A stretch of DNA of 64,000 nucleotides. Source: Secundilactobacillus oryzae JCM 18671 (GTDB taxonomy: Bacteria; Bacillota; Bacilli; Lactobacillales; Lactobacillaceae). The stretch is from NCBI RefSeq assembly GCF_000740055.1, contig NZ_BBJM01000003.1, positions 33,561-97,560 of the forward strand, written 5' to 3'. Positions 10,868 through 20,399 of this stretch are shown here, piece by piece. The translations under genes and the position numbers were made by a program. Position 1 is the first letter of the stretch, and each line of letters starts with the position of its first letter. The notes beneath the pieces were generated by a model, which was given only the letters and a program-made list of their open reading frames with translations, did no database searches and was not told the origin of the DNA.

Positions 10868-11848
10868 ATGTCGGAAAACGAAACAAAGGGAGCGTTAAAA
10901 TTATTTGCGCTTAACTCAAATAAACCTTTAGCAGAAAAGATTGCCAAAGCAGCTGGCGTTGAACTGGGAGAAACTTCAGTTAAGCATTTTAGTGATGGTG
11001 AGATTCAAATCAACATTGAAGAAAGTGTTCGAGGTGACGAAGTCTTCTTGATTCAGTCAGTTTCTGATCCAGTTAATAGCATGCTAATGGAATTGCTCAT
11101 TATGATTGACGCTGTTCGACGTGCGAGTGCTAATTCAATTAACGTTGTGATTCCTTACTATGGTTACTCGCGAGCAGATCGTAAGGCACGTTCAAGAGAA
11201 CCCATTACAGCCAAATTAATTGCGACAATGCTTGAGATGGACGGGGTTAGTCGGGTTGTCACGCTTGACCTTCATGTTGCTCAATTACAAGGGTTCTTCG
11301 ATATTCCGATGGATCACATGCAAGGGGCACCATTATTAGCCAAGTACTTCATTGACAATGATATCGTGGAAGATGTAGTCGTTGTTTCACCAGACCATTC
11401 TGGGGTTTCGAATGCTAGAAAGTTGGCTGAATTCTTGCACGCACCAATTGCAATTATTGATAACCGTGATGATGGTGAGTCAACCACTTCGCCAGATGCT
11501 GTCATTGGTGAAGTTAAGGGCAAACGGGCTATTTTAATCGATGATATTATTGATACTGGGGTTCGGATGGCCAATTCGGCTAAAACACTCGAGCAAGCGG
11601 GTGCCAATGAGGTATACGCGGTAGCAACGCATGCTGTCTTTAGTGGCGATGCTGCACAAAAGCTAGAGGATGTGCCTTTGAAAAAGGTGGTCATTACTGA
11701 CTCCATTCAGTTACCTGAAGAAAAGCAAATTGATAAGTTAGCCATTATGTCTGTTGGCAATTTAATGGGTAAAACCATTCGTCGAATCTATGACCAAAAA
11801 AGCGTTGGGGAATTAATTCGTCAAGAAAAAGAAGATCTTAACAAATAG
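10868..11848 (+). CDS. prs: ribose-phosphate pyrophosphokinase
   Basis: A 326-residue enzyme that makes PRPP from ribose 5-phosphate and ATP for nucleotide, histidine and tryptophan synthesis. The family features are the [14 protein letters not shown] region, the flexible-loop and ATP-site residues ([20 protein letters not shown]) and the ribose-phosphate loop [10 protein letters not shown]. The [12 protein letters not shown] segment differs from the common HGGVTRAR, so this may be the second of the two paralogues that many lactobacilli carry. The ATG at 10868 is used with TGGAGG upstream, not the in-frame ATG at 10841. Confidence 0.94.
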   Translation: MSENETKGALKLFALNSNKPLAEKIAKAAGVELGETSVKHFSDGEIQINIEESVRGDEVFLIQSVSDPVNSMLMELLIMIDAVRRASANSINVVIPYYGYSRADRKARSREPITAKLIATMLEMDGVSRVVTLDLHVAQLQGFFDIPMDHMQGAPLLAKYFIDNDIVEDVVVVSPDHSGVSNARKLAEFLHAPIAIIDNRDDGESTTSPDAVIGEVKGKRAILIDDIIDTGVRMANSAKTLEQAGANEVYAVATHAVFSGDAAQKLEDVPLKKVVITDSIQLPEEKQIDKLAIMSVGNLMGKTIRRIYDQKSVGELIRQEKEDLNK

Positions 11849-11857
11849 TTTCTAAGT

Positions 11858-11891
11858 AAGAAGCGTGTTTTTTGAACACGCTTCTTTTTTA
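11858..11891 (+). terminator. Rho-independent terminator of prs
   Basis: AGAAGCGTGTT pairs with AACACGCTTCT, followed by T6. Confidence 0.92.
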
Positions 11892-11899
11892 TCGGTAAA

Positions 11900-11913
11900 T
11901 GAATTCGCTTTCA
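11900..11913 (+). promoter_or_regulatory. cre-like (CcpA) site before the amidase
   Basis: TGAATTCGCTTTCA matches the operator consensus TGWAANCGNTNWCA at 13 of 14 positions. It lies 39 bases upstream of the amidase ATG, where binding would cover the promoter. Confidence 0.5.
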
Positions 11914-11951
11914 TGGTAAGATTAGATTAATTAATCATTGGAGATGAAAGC

Positions 11952-13406
11952 ATGGATGATCTTTCAGCATTACAAATGGCAAAATTAGTGCGTGAAAAGG
12001 AAGTATCAAGTAGGGAACTCATACTGGATGCTTTCAAGCGGATTGACGAAAAGAACGAAGCGTTAAACGCTGTGATTTCTCAACGTCAAGAAAAGGCGCT
12101 TCAAGAAAGTGAGGCACTTGTTGATCAAGGCCAAACTTTTTTAGGAGTACCTTTGCTTATTAAAGGTCTCGGACAGTCTCTTGCTGGAGAATCCAGCACA
12201 GCAGGATCCAGACTGTTAAGACAACAGGTTGCCTCACAAACTAACTTTTTTGTGCAGGCGCTTCAACGGGCAGGATTCATTATTATTGGTCAGACGAATG
12301 TACCTGAATTCGGGTTTAAAAATATTACTGATTCTAAATTATATGGAAACGCGCATAATCCGTGGAATCTTGACTATCAGCCAGGAGGTTCTAGTGGGGG
12401 TGCGGCGGCAAGCGTGGCGGCTAAGTTAGTCCCAATTGCGGCTGGAAGTGATGGTGGTGGCTCAATTCGTATCCCTTCCTCATTTTCTGGTTTAGTTGGT
12501 TTAAAGCCAACCCGGGGACGTGTCCCAGTTGGCCCTAGTGACTGGCGTTCTTGGCAGGGAGCGGCAATTGATTTTGGATTAACTCGCAACATTTCAGACA
12601 CTGCTGCTTTATTGGATAGTTTACAAACGTTCCAGACAGCAGCTGTTTTCCAAGTGCCACCGTTTAAATCCGGTTTCTTGGCTGGACTGGCAAAACCATT
12701 ACCGAAGTTAAAAATTGCCTTTAGCGATGTTTCACCTGTTGGGACGCCAGTTTCCGACGAAGCAAAGCAAGCAGTTCACCAAGCAGTTCATTTTTTAGAA
12801 GAACAAGGTCATGAAGTTGAAGAAGCATCGCCAGATGTGAATGGCGTTGATTTGATGGAGACCTATTATCAAATGAATGCTGGTGAGACAGCAGCCATGA
12901 TGGAAGACCTGGCGATTGGGTTTCAGCGACCAATTAAAAAGGATGAAGTTGAACCGTTAACATGGGCGTTGTCCGAAACGGGGAAACATATTAGTGCAGC
13001 TGACTACAGTCATGCCCTGAGCAAATGGGATGCTGCGGGTTACGTCATGGATCAATTTTTAGATGACTTTGATTTGTACCTGACACCCACGACAGCCTGG
13101 CCCGCTCCAAAAGTGGGTGATCCTTTAATTTCACCTGAAAATCAACAAAAGTTGGCAATCATTGAGTCGTTTTCTCCGTCAGCACAGCAACAATTGATTT
13201 ATGATCAATGGCTTCCTGCACTGACAAGATCACCGTTCACGCAACAGGCCAATTTAACGGGACAGCCGGCAATTAGTTTACCAACCCATGTGACTCAAGA
13301 TGGTTTACCATTAGGCATTCAGTTTTTAGCCAAAAAGGGCGATGAAATGAAACTATTACGGATTGGGAAATTATTTGAAAATGCTGATCAATTTAAGCGT
13401 TTGTAA
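11952..13406 (+). CDS. amidase signature family hydrolase
   Basis: A 484-residue enzyme with the full amidase-signature catalytic set: K71 in PLLIKG, the cis-serine S147 in GGSSGG, and the nucleophile S171 in GSDGGGSIRIPSS. It hydrolyses an amide bond, but the substrate is unknown. It resembles GatA, but no gatC or gatB lies nearby and the C-terminal part follows the free-standing amidase pattern, so a general amidase acting on amides or amino-acid amides is more likely. No signal peptide, so cytoplasmic. It is a single-gene unit with a cre-like site upstream. Confidence 0.85.
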   Translation: MDDLSALQMAKLVREKEVSSRELILDAFKRIDEKNEALNAVISQRQEKALQESEALVDQGQTFLGVPLLIKGLGQSLAGESSTAGSRLLRQQVASQTNFFVQALQRAGFIIIGQTNVPEFGFKNITDSKLYGNAHNPWNLDYQPGGSSGGAAASVAAKLVPIAAGSDGGGSIRIPSSFSGLVGLKPTRGRVPVGPSDWRSWQGAAIDFGLTRNISDTAALLDSLQTFQTAAVFQVPPFKSGFLAGLAKPLPKLKIAFSDVSPVGTPVSDEAKQAVHQAVHFLEEQGHEVEEASPDVNGVDLMETYYQMNAGETAAMMEDLAIGFQRPIKKDEVEPLTWALSETGKHISAADYSHALSKWDAAGYVMDQFLDDFDLYLTPTTAWPAPKVGDPLISPENQQKLAIIESFSPSAQQQLIYDQWLPALTRSPFTQQANLTGQPAISLPTHVTQDGLPLGIQFLAKKGDEMKLLRIGKLFENADQFKRL

Positions 13407-13496
13407 TTTTTTTCAGGAATTTAGGCCGCTAACTTACGTGCTCGGATCGACTTTGTGAAACTTACCTGCAAAAAGTTCGGAATTAATTACGGGTAG

Positions 13497-13510
13497 TGAA
13501 AGCGCTATCA
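13497..13510 (+). promoter_or_regulatory. cre (CcpA) site of murQ
   Basis: TGAAAGCGCTATCA matches the full cre consensus. It overlaps the position expected for the -35 of a TACAAT -10 at 13519-13524, so CcpA binding should repress murQ during growth on preferred sugars. Confidence 0.72.
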
Positions 13511-13569
13511 TTATGTGATACAATATTCATGATAATAGATTTTGATTGGCGAAATGGGAGGCGGAACGC

Positions 13570-14478
13570 ATGAATTTCGAAGATTTATTAACCGAGCAAA
13601 GGAATCGGCACTCAACGCATATCGATGAAGTGAGTTCATTAGAAATGGCCGACATTATGAATAGGGAAGATCAACGAGTCGGTCGAGCAGTTCAAAAGGA
13701 GTTGCCAAATGTTGCTCGGGCAATTGATGCAGCCGTAATTAACTTTAATAATGGTGGCCGGTTAATTTACATAGGGGCCGGAACGTCTGGTCGGTTAGGC
13801 GTTTTGGACGCAACGGAATTGAAACCAACTTACGGCCTAGATGATGATCAAGCTTTTGGCATTGTTGCTGGTGGTATGGAAGCTATGGCCAAAACAATTG
13901 ATGGTGCCGAAGATAATAGCAAACAAGGCGCTGAAGACTTGAGAAACGTTAAGTTAACGGATCAGGATATTGTGATTGGAATTACAGCGAGCGGGACAAC
14001 ACCGTATACCCATGGGGCTTTAGCATACGCAGCAGGTATTGGTGCTTTAACCATTGGGATTACCTGTGTGGCGGACAGTCCGCTAGAAGCTGTTTCTTCC
14101 ATTACCCTTTGTCCGATTGTGGGACCAGAAGTGATTACTGGAGCAACCTTGATGAAGGCTGGGACTGCTCAAAAGATGATTTTAAATATGTTGTCTACGG
14201 GAATTATGATTAAATCCGGGAAAGTTTACCAGAATTTGATGATTAACGTTGTACCAACTAATGCGAAGACCATGCAACGGGCTAAGCGGATTATTGCAGC
14301 AGCTACGGAAACATCGACTTTGGCAGCAGAACGGGCGCTTTCTCGTACGAATAATAATGTGCCATTGGCCATTGTTCTCATCGAAACAAAGGGAACAATC
14401 GAGGAAGCAAAGCGACTTTTAGATGCTGCAGATGGTCATATTAGCAAAGCAGTCAATTTAAGCGATAACGTAAAATGA
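13570..14478 (+). CDS. murQ: N-acetylmuramic acid 6-phosphate etherase
   Basis: A 302-residue SIS-domain lyase that splits the D-lactyl ether of MurNAc-6-phosphate to give GlcNAc-6-phosphate and lactate, a key step of peptidoglycan sugar recovery. The signatures are IYIGAGTSGRLGVLDATE and the acidic GAEDN region, with the N-terminal TEQRN of the family. The ATG at 13570 has GGGAGG upstream. No murP (PTS) or murR is adjacent, so the source of its substrate is elsewhere in the genome. Regulated by the cre site just upstream. Confidence 0.95.
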   Translation: MNFEDLLTEQRNRHSTHIDEVSSLEMADIMNREDQRVGRAVQKELPNVARAIDAAVINFNNGGRLIYIGAGTSGRLGVLDATELKPTYGLDDDQAFGIVAGGMEAMAKTIDGAEDNSKQGAEDLRNVKLTDQDIVIGITASGTTPYTHGALAYAAGIGALTIGITCVADSPLEAVSSITLCPIVGPEVITGATLMKAGTAQKMILNMLSTGIMIKSGKVYQNLMINVVPTNAKTMQRAKRIIAAATETSTLAAERALSRTNNNVPLAIVLIETKGTIEEAKRLLDAADGHISKAVNLSDNVK

Positions 14479-14504
14479 GGATTCAGCTAGAACGGCGAAA
14501 CTTC

Positions 14505-14534
14505 TTGACTATGACCGCCTAAGTCTCTTACAAT
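14505..14534 (+). promoter_or_regulatory. promoter of the aldo/keto reductase gene
   Basis: TTGACT (14505-14510), an 18-base spacer and TACAAT (14529-14534). Confidence 0.65.
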
Positions 14535-14566
14535 TTAGTTATGACAACGATTAAGGAGTGAGAGAT

Positions 14567-15559
14567 TTGTATAAAGCGGATGAAAATCGTTATGACGGTA
14601 AAATGCCGGTTAGACGAGTAGGTAACAGCGGTCTCCAACTACCAGCTATTTCTTTTGGGATGTGGCATAGTTTTGGGGATGACGCAAACTTCAAAGATAG
14701 TGAAGCGGTGATGCTTGAAGCATTTGACAGTGGCATCTTCAGTTACGATTTAGCTTATAACTACGGACCTGAGTCTGGTGCAGCTGAGCGGATGTTTGGT
14801 GAAGTGTACCAAAAGAACCTCAAACCTTATCGTGATGAATTAGTGATTACGACCAAGGCTGGTTTCCATATGTGGCCTGGTCCTTATGGTGAAATGAGTT
14901 CACGCAAGACGTTGATTAATGCTTTAGATGGTAGCTTGAAACGAATGGGTCTTGATTACGTTGATGTTTACTATAGCCATCGATTTGATCCTGAGACAAG
15001 TCTTGAGGAAACGGCGGTGGCGCTTGACCAGTTGGTTCGCGATGGCAAGGCGCTGTATGTGGGTATTTCAAACTATACGAGTGAACAAACGCATGAAATT
15101 GCGAAAATTTTCAAGGACTTGCATACACCATTCGTTGTGAACCAAGTCTCTTACAACATGCTTAATCGTAATATTGAAAAGGACGGCTTACTTGATGAGC
15201 TTGACGCAGATAATCTCGGTTTAGTTGCCTATGGACCACTTGCAGAGGGATTATTAACTGATAAGTACCTTAATGGTATTTCAGATGACTTCCAAATTCA
15301 CTGGAGCAGTACAGAAGTGATGGAACAGGGCAATGATAAGATGGTAAAGAAACTTAACCAACTCAATGAATTGGCTCAAGGTCGTCATCAGACGTTGGCA
15401 CAAATGAGTATTGCATGGCTACTTAAGCGTAAGACAGTTGCAAGTATCGTTACTGGGGCCTCAAAACCTCACCACTTGCTCAACAACTTAGAAGCTATGA
15501 AAAACTTAGACTTTACTGCTGACGAATTGGCTGAAATTGAAAGAATTCTAAAAGCATAG
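14567..15559 (+). CDS. aldo/keto reductase, YghZ-like
   Basis: A 330-residue NADPH-dependent oxidoreductase of the aldo/keto reductase superfamily. The catalytic tetrad appears as D and Y in FSYDLAYNYGP, K in VITTKAGFH and H in VYYSHRFD. The overall sequence (RRVGNSGLQLPAISFGMWHSFGDD) is closest to the YghZ group, which reduces L-glyceraldehyde 3-phosphate and methylglyoxal, so detoxification is the likely role. The TTG at 14567 is preferred, since AAGGAG (14553-14558) directly abuts the alternative GTG at 14558. It has its own promoter and terminator. Confidence 0.9.
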   Translation: MYKADENRYDGKMPVRRVGNSGLQLPAISFGMWHSFGDDANFKDSEAVMLEAFDSGIFSYDLAYNYGPESGAAERMFGEVYQKNLKPYRDELVITTKAGFHMWPGPYGEMSSRKTLINALDGSLKRMGLDYVDVYYSHRFDPETSLEETAVALDQLVRDGKALYVGISNYTSEQTHEIAKIFKDLHTPFVVNQVSYNMLNRNIEKDGLLDELDADNLGLVAYGPLAEGLLTDKYLNGISDDFQIHWSSTEVMEQGNDKMVKKLNQLNELAQGRHQTLAQMSIAWLLKRKTVASIVTGASKPHHLLNNLEAMKNLDFTADELAEIERILKA

Positions 15560-15568
15560 CAGGAGAGA

Positions 15569-15597
15569 AATCGAAACGGTGACGTTTCGATTTTTTT
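15569..15597 (+). terminator. Rho-independent terminator of the aldo/keto reductase
   Basis: TCGAAACG pairs with CGTTTCGA around GTGA, followed by T7. Confidence 0.88.
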
Positions 15598-15639
15598 AAG
15601 AGCAACACTTCTCAGTAAATGGTGAATGGAAGGGTTTGT

Positions 15640-16647
15640 ATGACTAAAAAAGTGACCATTAAGGATTTAGCAGTAGCATCAGGGGTTTCAGTGACGACCG
15701 TCTCTCAAATCTTAAATGGCAAAGGGGATCGGTTCAGCGAGGAAACGAAACACCGAGTGGCTGAATTACAAAAAAAGTTGGGCTACGTTCCAGATTTTAA
15801 TGCGCGTAATTTAATAATGAAATCCGCTAGAACAATCGGGGTTCTCGTACCTGATATCGCTAATGCGTTCTTCAGTATGTTTATCAAGGGCATTCAGGAT
15901 GCTGCACAAAAGAATAAATTTGTTCCAATCATTTTTGATGCGAACGATACGAAACAGCTCCAAAGTTATCTTGAGGAACTGATTCAGCGAGCAGCAGACG
16001 GCCTGATTATTGCGAGTGCCACAATTGATCGAAATGCCGTGGATACCATTTTGAAGCGTAACGGAATTCCTTACCTATTATTTGACCAAAATGCGGTTAG
16101 TGAAGGTGATCGTGTTCGAATCGATGATGAAGCTGGAGGGAAAATGGCTGCGAACTATTTGCTGGAGCATAACCACGAACGAGTGACCATCGTGGCTCCA
16201 GAAAATCCTACAGAAAACGTTTCTCATCGAATTGGGGGCTTTAAGCAAGCATTTGAGAAAGCTGGAAAACCTCTTTCTAATGAAGCGTTCGTTTACTCAG
16301 AGGCCAGTAAAGCGGGCGGTTATGCCGCAGTATCGCAAGTGATAGCCAAGAGGCCTTCTGCGGTCTTTACGACTAGTGATGAGATTGCGATTGGTATTTA
16401 TCGAGGGCTGCAGGAACAGGGCTACACGATTCCGGAAGATATTTCGGTGATTGGCTACGATGATATTGATTTGGCTACATATATAACGCCAAAATTAACA
16501 ACGGTTCATCAACCAGCCTTTGAAATGGGACAGGCTGCGACTGAACTTTTGATCAATCGATTGAATAATCGGCAACTACCGCCACAAATTCGGGAGTTAC
16601 CGATTCGATTAGTCGAACGCGAGAGTGTGAGACAACTTAGCAAGTAA
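15640..16647 (+). CDS. LacI-family transcriptional regulator
   Basis: A 335-residue repressor. The N-terminal helix-turn-helix (VTIKDLAVASGVSVTTVSQILN) and hinge are followed by a periplasmic-binding-protein-like sugar domain (IGVLVPDIANAFFSMFIKGIQDAA onward). The inducer is not predictable, and the sensor domain resembles the ribose/sucrose repressor branch. Start: the ATG at 15640 with GAAGGG upstream, not the GTG at 15619. No sugar operon is adjacent; its neighbours are an aldo/keto reductase (same strand) and the arc operon, so its target may be distant. Confidence 0.9.
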   Translation: MTKKVTIKDLAVASGVSVTTVSQILNGKGDRFSEETKHRVAELQKKLGYVPDFNARNLIMKSARTIGVLVPDIANAFFSMFIKGIQDAAQKNKFVPIIFDANDTKQLQSYLEELIQRAADGLIIASATIDRNAVDTILKRNGIPYLLFDQNAVSEGDRVRIDDEAGGKMAANYLLEHNHERVTIVAPENPTENVSHRIGGFKQAFEKAGKPLSNEAFVYSEASKAGGYAAVSQVIAKRPSAVFTTSDEIAIGIYRGLQEQGYTIPEDISVIGYDDIDLATYITPKLTTVHQPAFEMGQAATELLINRLNNRQLPPQIRELPIRLVERESVRQLSK

Positions 16648-16653
16648 CTTCAG

Positions 16654-16681
16654 AGACAGCGTGCATGCTGTCTTTTTTTTA
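16654..16681 (+). terminator. Rho-independent terminator of the LacI gene
   Basis: AGACAGC pairs with GCTGTCT around GTGCAT, followed by T8. Confidence 0.9.
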
Positions 16682-17025
16682 TACACTTAATTTCTAGGAT
16701 ACAAATATCCACTTATTTATGTAAAATGTGAATATTATGTGAAGATAGTAATGATAAATTGCTAAAAACACTGATATATAAGTATTTTTCTTAAAAACAA
16801 CACATTTTATCTAATTTTAATTTTCTAATTTTATACATTTATTTGTGCATATTAATCAATTTATTAATGAATTTGTGGATTTGTGAATAATTTTATAAGG
16901 CCTTATTCAGACGAAAATTAGAATGCGAAATCCATCTCATTTTGAATGTAAAATTTTTCTAGAAAGCGGTTACATTTCACGATATGCTTAATCACGTAAT
17001 CAAGAAGTAATAGGAGGAATGCTAA
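16682..17025 (+). promoter_or_regulatory. AT-rich control region of the arc operon
   Basis: This 344-base gap has no gene on either strand. It is markedly AT-rich and holds several ARG-box-like half sites of the TGTGAAT/TGTGCAT type, at 16727-16740, 16844-16861 and 16882-16899; the last two match about 15 of 18 positions of the ArgR consensus. A cre-like site lies near its end. I could not fix the -35 and -10 elements with confidence. The layout fits arginine control through ArgR-type proteins plus catabolite repression, which is known for arc operons of lactobacilli. Confidence 0.45.
16961..16974 (+). promoter_or_regulatory. cre-like (CcpA) site of the arc operon
   Basis: AGAAAGCGGTTACA matches TGWAANCGNTNWCA at 13 of 14 positions (first base differs), 51 bases before arcA. 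Confidence 0.6.
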
Positions 17026-18258
17026 ATGACAAGTCCAATCCATGTAAATTCAGAAATTGGTAAATTAAAAACCGTAATGTTGAAACGACCAGATGTGGAA
17101 GTTGAAAACTTTACCCCTGATATGATGGAACGTCTTTTGTTCGATGATATTCCATACTTACCAATTGCACAGCAGGAACATGACAATTTTGCAGAAACAC
17201 TCCGTCAAAACGGGACAGAAGTTCTCTATCTCGAAAAATTATCAGCAGAAGCAATTGATGCTGGTGGGGAAGAAGTAAAACACGCCTTCCTAGAACAGAT
17301 GTTAACTGAAAGCGGTTACGCAATGGGTGCTACCCATGATGCTCTGAGCGAATATCTCTTGAGCATGAGCACTCAAGATATGGTTAACAAGATTATGGGT
17401 GGGGTTCGTAAGAACGAACTTGACTTCATTCCAAGTGATCTTGTGAGTGCCGCTGAAGAAGAAAGCTATCCATTCTTTATGGATCCAATGCCTAACCTTT
17501 ACTTTACACGTGATCCAGCAGCCTCAATTGGTGATGGCTTAAGCATCAACCACATGACATTTGCTGCTCGTCAAAGAGAATCACTATTTATGGAAACAAT
17601 CATTAAATATCACCCACGTTTTGCTAACCAAGGTTTGAACGTTTGGCGTGATCGGAACCATGACACTCGAATCGAAGGTGGCGATGAACTTGTCCTCAGT
17701 GACCACGTTCTCGCAATTGGAGTTTCACAACGGACTTCCGCAAATGCAATTGAAGATATTGCCAGAAACCTCTTCAAGGACAGTAACTTTGACAAAGTGA
17801 TTGCCATTAGCATTCCTCATAACCACGCCATGATGCATTTGGATACTGTGTTTACCATGATCAACACGGATCAATTCACGGTTCACCCAGGTATTCTTGG
17901 TGAAGGTGGTCACATTGATACTTGGACAATCACACCAGGTAAGAATGGCGAGTTGAGTCTCGATCACAGAACTGATTTGAAGCAAGTTCTTAAGGATGCG
18001 CTTGGATTAGATGATCTTGACTTAATTCCAACCGGTGCTGGTGATCCAATTATCGCAGGTCGTGAACAATGGAATGATGGTTCAAACACATTGGCCATTG
18101 CCCCAGGCGTTGTTGTAACATATAACCGTAACTATGTTTCAAATGAATTACTCAGAAAACATGGCCTTAAGGTGATTGACGTTCTCTCAAGTGAATTATC
18201 AAGAGGTCGGGGTGGCCCACGTTGCATGAGTATGCCATTGGTTCGTGAAGATCTTTAA
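17026..18258 (+). CDS. arcA: arginine deiminase
   Basis: A 410-residue enzyme that converts arginine to citrulline and ammonia, the first step of the deiminase pathway. Visible motifs are the substrate-binding [10 protein letters not shown], the catalytic histidine region ([13 protein letters not shown]) and the nucleophile C400 in [10 protein letters not shown] at the C-terminus. Length and termini are complete. The ribosome binding site is AGGAGG. First gene of arcABC; the pathway gives ATP and alkalinises the cytoplasm, supporting acid tolerance. Confidence 0.98.
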   Translation: MTSPIHVNSEIGKLKTVMLKRPDVEVENFTPDMMERLLFDDIPYLPIAQQEHDNFAETLRQNGTEVLYLEKLSAEAIDAGGEEVKHAFLEQMLTESGYAMGATHDALSEYLLSMSTQDMVNKIMGGVRKNELDFIPSDLVSAAEEESYPFFMDPMPNLYFTRDPAASIGDGLSINHMTFAARQRESLFMETIIKYHPRFANQGLNVWRDRNHDTRIEGGDELVLSDHVLAIGVSQRTSANAIEDIARNLFKDSNFDKVIAISIPHNHAMMHLDTVFTMINTDQFTVHPGILGEGGHIDTWTITPGKNGELSLDHRTDLKQVLKDALGLDDLDLIPTGAGDPIIAGREQWNDGSNTLAIAPGVVVTYNRNYVSNELLRKHGLKVIDVLSSELSRGRGGPRCMSMPLVREDL

Positions 18259-18290
18259 TAAATTTAAAATAAAAGATAGGGGTTATGATT

Positions 18291-19319
18291 ATGTCAGACT
18301 TTAAACAAAGCGTATTCCAAGGACGTAGTGTTCTTGCCGAAAAGGATTTTACTGCGGAAGAATTGGAATTCCTAGTTGATTTTGGTTTACATTTAAAGGA
18401 TTTAAAGAAGAACCATATTCCTCACAGATACTTGGAAGGCAAAAATATTGCCTTACTCTTCGAAAAATCTTCAACTAGAACCCGTGCGTCATTTGTGACG
18501 GCTTCAGTTGATTTGGGTGCTCACCCAGACTTCCTTGGACCAAGTGATATTCACTTGGGTAAGAAGGAAACCACATCAGATACTGCCAAAGTGCTTGGTA
18601 GCATGTACGATGGGATCGAATTCCGTGGATTTAAACAAAGCGATGCTGAAATTTTAGCTCGCGACAGCGGTGTGCCAGTTTGGAACGGTTTGACTGACGA
18701 ATGGCATCCAACTCAAATGTTAGCCGATTTCATGACGGTCAAAGAAAACTTTGGTCACTTGAAGGGTCTGACATTAACATTTATGGGTGATGGACGTAAC
18801 AACGTTGCCAACTCACTCCTAGTAACAGGTGCCATTTTGGGTGTGAACGTACACATCGTTTCACCAAAGCACTTGTTCCCAACAGACGAAACGCAAAATA
18901 TTGCCAAAGAATTTGCTAAGAAGTCTGGCGCAAAGTTATTGATTACTGATGATGTTGCTGAAGGTATGAAGGGTTCTAACATTGTTTACACTGACGTCTG
19001 GGTATCAATGGGTGAAAACAATTGGGAAGAACGAATCAAAGAATTGAAGCCTTATCAAGTAAATATGGCTGCGATGAAGGCAACTGGTACACCAGATGAT
19101 CAATTAATCTTCATGCACTGTTTGCCAGCCTTCCATAATACCGATACTCAAGTTGGTGAAGACATCAAAGAGAAGTACGGTCTTTCAGAAATGGAAGTTA
19201 CGGATGAAGTGTTCAATAGCAAGTATGCTCGTCAATTTGAAGAAGCTGAAAACAGAATGCATTCTATCAAAGCAATGATGGCTGCAACTCTAGGGAATCT
19301 CTTTATCCCACGAGTTTAA
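18291..19319 (+). CDS. arcB: ornithine carbamoyltransferase, catabolic
   Basis: A 342-residue enzyme that phosphorolyses citrulline to ornithine and carbamoyl phosphate. The carbamoyl-phosphate motif is SSTRTRASF, the HPTQ-type segment is [11 protein letters not shown], and the ornithine-side cysteine motif is [10 protein letters not shown]. Two ATG codons (18285 and 18291) are possible; the second is better spaced from ATAGGGG at 18277-18283. It lies 32 bases after arcA, and a terminator-like hairpin follows it. Confidence 0.97.
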   Translation: MSDFKQSVFQGRSVLAEKDFTAEELEFLVDFGLHLKDLKKNHIPHRYLEGKNIALLFEKSSTRTRASFVTASVDLGAHPDFLGPSDIHLGKKETTSDTAKVLGSMYDGIEFRGFKQSDAEILARDSGVPVWNGLTDEWHPTQMLADFMTVKENFGHLKGLTLTFMGDGRNNVANSLLVTGAILGVNVHIVSPKHLFPTDETQNIAKEFAKKSGAKLLITDDVAEGMKGSNIVYTDVWVSMGENNWEERIKELKPYQVNMAAMKATGTPDDQLIFMHCLPAFHNTDTQVGEDIKEKYGLSEMEVTDEVFNSKYARQFEEAENRMHSIKAMMAATLGNLFIPRV

Positions 19320-19330
19320 TCAAATTTACA

Positions 19331-19366
19331 ACGAGCATGTAGTGACGAACTATGTGCTCGTTTTTA
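19331..19366 (+). terminator. terminator-like hairpin between arcB and arcC
   Basis: ACGAGCATGTAGT pairs with ACTATGTGCTCGT over 13 base pairs (two G-U), with a 5-base loop and a T5 tract. It sits inside the arc operon and would lower arcC expression relative to arcAB. Confidence 0.75.
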
Positions 19367-19392
19367 ATAGAAAAAGTAAAGGTGGAATCGAT

Positions 19393-20337
19393 ATGTCAGG
19401 AAGAAAAGTCGTGGTCGCATTAGGTGGTAACGCCATTTTATCAAAGGACGCCTCAGCAGCGGCACAACAACAAGCATTAAGAGATACAGCAAAGTACTTG
19501 GTTCAATTTGTTAAGCAGGGCGATAAGTTAATCGTCTCTCACGGAAATGGTCCTCAAGTTGGAAACCTGCTCCTTCAGCAAGCTGCGGGTAGCACCGAAA
19601 AGAACCCAGCAATGCCACTTGATACGGCTGTTTCAATGACCCAAGGAAGCATTGGTTATTGGATGCAAAACGCCATGGGTGAGGTTCTAGCAGAATCTAA
19701 CTTGGACGTTGATGTTGCAACCGTTGTGACACAGGTGGAAGTAGACGCTAACGATAAGGCATTTACGAACCCAACGAAACCAATTGGGCCATTCTATTCA
19801 AAAGAAGAAGCTGATCAAAAGAGGCAAGAAAATCCTGATCAAACCTTTGTTGAAGATGCGGGTCGTGGTTACCGTCGCGTTGTGCCATCACCAATTCCAA
19901 CGGGCGTTAAGGAATACCGGGTGGTTAATGCCTTGGTGGATGCCGGTATTGTGCCAATCTCAGTTGGTGGCGGTGGCGTACCAGTTGTTAAAGAAGGCAA
20001 TCGATTAGTTGGTCGCGAAGCCGTTATTGATAAGGACTTTGCTTCAGAAAAATTAGCCGAACTCGTCGATGCTGACCTTTTGATTATTTTAACTGCTGTG
20101 GATAACATTTATGTTAACTTCAATAAGCCGGATCAAAAGAAGCTGGAAAACGTGACGGTTAGCGAACTGGAAACCTACATTAAAGAAGATCAATTTGCTA
20201 AGGGTAGCATGTTGCCAAAGGTCCAAGCTGCAATTGATTTTGTTAAGAATAGTAACGGCGGAAAAGCAGTTGTGACCTCTTTGGAAAATGTGGGCGAATT
20301 CCTTGAAAATGGTTCCGGAACAATCATCACACGATAG
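19393..20337 (+). CDS. arcC: carbamate kinase
   Basis: A 314-residue amino-acid-kinase-fold enzyme that transfers the phosphate of carbamoyl phosphate to ADP, the ATP-yielding step of the pathway. Motifs are [10 protein letters not shown] at the N-terminus, [16 protein letters not shown] and the C-terminal [10 protein letters not shown]. The ATG at 19393 has GGTGG upstream; the open frame back to 19342 runs through the intergenic hairpin and is not coding. Downstream lies a Crp/Fnr regulator gene. Confidence 0.97.
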   Translation: MSGRKVVVALGGNAILSKDASAAAQQQALRDTAKYLVQFVKQGDKLIVSHGNGPQVGNLLLQQAAGSTEKNPAMPLDTAVSMTQGSIGYWMQNAMGEVLAESNLDVDVATVVTQVEVDANDKAFTNPTKPIGPFYSKEEADQKRQENPDQTFVEDAGRGYRRVVPSPIPTGVKEYRVVNALVDAGIVPISVGGGGVPVVKEGNRLVGREAVIDKDFASEKLAELVDADLLIILTAVDNIYVNFNKPDQKKLENVTVSELETYIKEDQFAKGSMLPKVQAAIDFVKNSNGGKAVVTSLENVGEFLENGSGTIITR

Positions 20338-20399
20338 TTTAGCAAAACAAAAACGTTTTGGGTTATACTTTTCTTGAACCTTATGGGAGGAGTTAACTC

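Noticed and set aside
11314..11706. 130-codon minus-strand frame inside prs
   Set aside because: Shadow of prs, with no ribosome binding site and no family match.
11952..13406. GatA subunit of Asp/Glu-tRNA amidotransferase
   Set aside because: The catalytic motifs are shared, but no gatC or gatB is adjacent and a cre-like site precedes it, which does not suit a housekeeping translation enzyme.
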